Shown: piece by piece, positions 5,811 through 7,238 of the stretch
Layout of the letters: every line of letters starts with the position of its first letter
How positions within the stretch are numbered: position 1 is the first letter of the stretch
Origin: JAAAPF01 sp046541805
GTDB taxonomy: Bacteria > Pseudomonadota > Alphaproteobacteria > Geminicoccales > Geminicoccaceae
Reading direction: 5' to 3'
DNA length: 7,238 bases
NCBI GenBank assembly: GCA_046541805.1
Contig: JBKHCM010000147.1
Location: 1 to 7,238, forward strand
The notes under the pieces: model-generated
Seen by the model: the letters and a program-made list of their open reading frames with translations, nothing else
The model's database searches: none
What the model was told of the DNA's origin: nothing
Program-made: the position numbers and the translations under genes

Positions 5811-7238
5811 GCCCCGTCCTCCCGTTCGGCCGCGAGGGCCTTCAAGCGATAGAGCGCCGCGAGCGCCTCGCGCGGCGACAGCGCGTCGGGATCGAGTGCC
5901 TCGAGCTCGCGCACGAGCCGCGACGGCTCGGGCTCCGGCGCCGGCGCCAGCCCCTGAAACAGCGGCAGCTCGGCCGCCAGCCGCGCCGGCCCGCACTGTG
6001 CTCGGCGTTCGAGGCGCGCCAACAGGACCTCGGCGCGGGCGACGACCGCGGGCGGCAGCCCGGCGAGCCGCGCGACATGGAGACCGTAGGAACGATCGGC
6101 CTTGCCGCTTACGACTTCGTGAAGGAACACGACCTCCGAGCGCCATTCGCGTACCCTCATGCTGTGGCAAGCGAGGCGCTCGAGGCGGCCCTCGAGCTCG
6201 GTGAGCTCATGGTAATGCGTCGCGAACAGGCCACGGCAGCGAACGACGTCGTGGAGATGCTCGACCACCGCCCAGGCCAGCGACAGGCCGTCGTGGGTCG
6301 CCGTGCCGCGGCCGATCTCGTCGAGGATGACGAGCGAGCGGCTGCTCGCTTGGTTCAAGATCGCCGCCGTCTCGACCATTTCCACCATGAACGTGGAGCG
6401 CCCGCGGGCGAGATCGTCGGCCGCCCCCACGCGTGAGAACAGCCGGTCGACCACGCCGAGGCGACAGCGCCGCGCCGGCACGAAGGCGCCGGCCTGGGCG
6501 AGGATCACCAACAGCGCGTTCTGGCGCAGAAACGTGCTCTTGCCCGCCATGTTGGGGCCGGTGAGGAGCCACAGCCGGTCGGCGTCGCCGAGGCGGCAAT
6601 CGTTGGCGACGAAGCGCCCGCCGTCCCTGGCCACCGCCGCCTCGACCACCGGGTGACGGCCGGCTTCCACCACGAAGGCGAGATCGTCGGCCAGCTCGGG
6701 GCGGACCCACCCCTCCGCGGCCGCCAGCTCGGCCCAGGCGGCGGCGACGTCGAGCGCCGCGAGCGCGCCCGCGATCGCGGCGAGGGCGGCGCGACGCTCC
6801 ACGACGGCGCCGGTGAGCGCGTCGAGAATTTCCTGCTCACGGGCCTTGGCACGCGCGTCGGCCTCGTTGAGCCGCAACTCCAAGTCGGTTAGCTCCGGCG
6901 TGGCGAAGCGCGCCGCGTTGGCAAGGCCCTGACGACGGACGAAGCGATCCGGCAGCTTGGCGGCGTGCTGGGCGGGGACCTCGACGAAGAAGCCGAGCAC
7001 ATGATTGTGGCGCACCTTCAAGCTGGCGAGCGCGGTTTCCGCCCGGAGCTCGGCCTCCATCGCCGCGATGTGGCGACGGCCCTCGTCGCGCAGGCTGCGG
7101 GCGGCGTCGAGCTCGCCGTCGAAGCCGGCCCGGATCGCCTCGCCCTCGCGCGCCAGCCGCGGCGGCGCGTCGACCAGCGCCGCGCGCAGCCGCAAGGCCA
7201 GCGCCGTCTCCGCCGCCAAGGGCGCCGCCTGCTCGGCG
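5807..7238 (-). CDS. mutS: DNA mismatch repair protein MutS, C-terminal part (5' end beyond the window)
   Basis: 476 residues are visible, roughly the C-terminal half of a protein of about 850-900; the frame is open to the window edge, so the mismatch-recognition, connector and early lever domains lie outside. MutS binds mispaired DNA as a dimer, exchanges ADP for ATP, and recruits MutL. Visible in order: lever/clamp helices with a clamp segment GFFVEVPAQHAAKLPDRF; the ATPase with Walker A TGPNMAGKST (coding bases 6562-6533), followed by FLRQNALLVILAQAGAFVPA; the signature RSTFMVEMVETAAIL; Walker B with LVILDEIGRGTATHDG (near 6335-6290); and the H-loop FATHYHEL. Then come the helix-turn-helix dimer region SYGLHVARLAGLP, a probable beta-clamp-binding motif AELPLFQ (about 5974-5954), and the C-terminal oligomerisation segment SPREALAALYRLKAL, close to the E. 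coli MutS C-terminus. The N-M-A-G-K form of Walker A is the alphaproteobacterial type. The gene is intact at its 3' end and overlaps the EF-hand gene by ATGA. Confidence 0.97.
   Translation of the reverse strand, partial: AEQAAPLAAETALALRLRAALVDAPPRLAREGEAIRAGFDGELDAARSLRDEGRRHIAAMEAELRAETALASLKVRHNHVLGFFVEVPAQHAAKLPDRFVRRQGLANAARFATPELTDLELRLNEADARAKAREQEILDALTGAVVERRAALAAIAGALAALDVAAAWAELAAAEGWVRPELADDLAFVVEAGRHPVVEAAVARDGGRFVANDCRLGDADRLWLLTGPNMAGKSTFLRQNALLVILAQAGAFVPARRCRLGVVDRLFSRVGAADDLARGRSTFMVEMVETAAILNQASSRSLVILDEIGRGTATHDGLSLAWAVVEHLHDVVRCRGLFATHYHELTELEGRLERLACHSMRVREWRSEVVFLHEVVSGKADRSYGLHVARLAGLPPAVVARAEVLLARLERRAQCGPARLAAELPLFQGLAPAPEPEPSRLVRELEALDPDALSPREALAALYRLKALAAEREDGA
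5818..5823 (-). promoter_or_regulatory. Ribosome binding site of the EF-hand gene inside the mutS 3' end
   Basis: On the minus strand GGGAGG is followed 7 bases later by the ATG at 5810. It lies within the last codons of mutS. Together with the ATGA overlap it fixes the start of the EF-hand gene immediately before its signal peptide. Confidence 0.7.

Noticed and set aside
5811..6170. N-terminal extension of the EF-hand frame, giving 287 residues.
   Set aside because: It lies inside mutS, is Arg/Ala-rich, and would bury an obvious signal peptide. The ATG at 5810 has a strong ribosome binding site.

Overview
The window is very GC-rich (strong G/C third-position bias, long spurious open frames on both strands) and most likely comes from an alphaproteobacterial chromosome, probably in the Rhodospirillales sense. 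The best evidence for this is the MutS fragment: its Walker A reads TGPNMAGKST and its Walker B region DEIGRGTATHDG, forms I associate with alphaproteobacteria. This placement is inference from sequence character, not from a search.

Layout. Bases 1-970 hold no intact gene. I see a short remnant resembling the N-terminus of an IS481-type transposase (136-303), a remnant of a membrane-anchored HAMP signalling protein (about 453-716, with a possible out-of-frame upstream piece), and then an unassigned leader. This stretch looks like a decayed or rearranged intergenic region. From 971 onward the DNA is densely coded: an amylo-alpha-1,6-glucosidase (glycogen-debranching-like) gene on + (971-3187); a convergent CBS-CBS-BON protein on - (3225-3920); a divergent Bcr/CflA-type MFS efflux transporter on + (about 4092-5300); and, converging on that with a 6-base gap, a two-gene - strand unit of mutS (5'-truncated by the window edge, 5807-7238) followed by a small secreted EF-hand protein (5307-5810).

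How the genes relate. The only clear co-expression unit is mutS plus the EF-hand gene: the mutS stop and the EF-hand start share ATGA, and a strong GGGAGG lies inside the mutS 3' end, so translation is probably coupled. The transporter and the CBS-BON gene share a divergent promoter region of about 170 bases. The others look like independent housekeeping or accessory genes: carbohydrate storage or osmolyte metabolism, nucleotide-sensing regulation, drug or metabolite efflux, and mismatch repair. I do not see a defence system, CRISPR array, biosynthetic cluster, tRNA or rRNA, and I find no convincing previously undescribed system. The items most worth a second look are the decayed region at the left end, the coupled EF-hand protein downstream of mutS, and the hairpin lying exactly between the two convergent stop codons near 5300.
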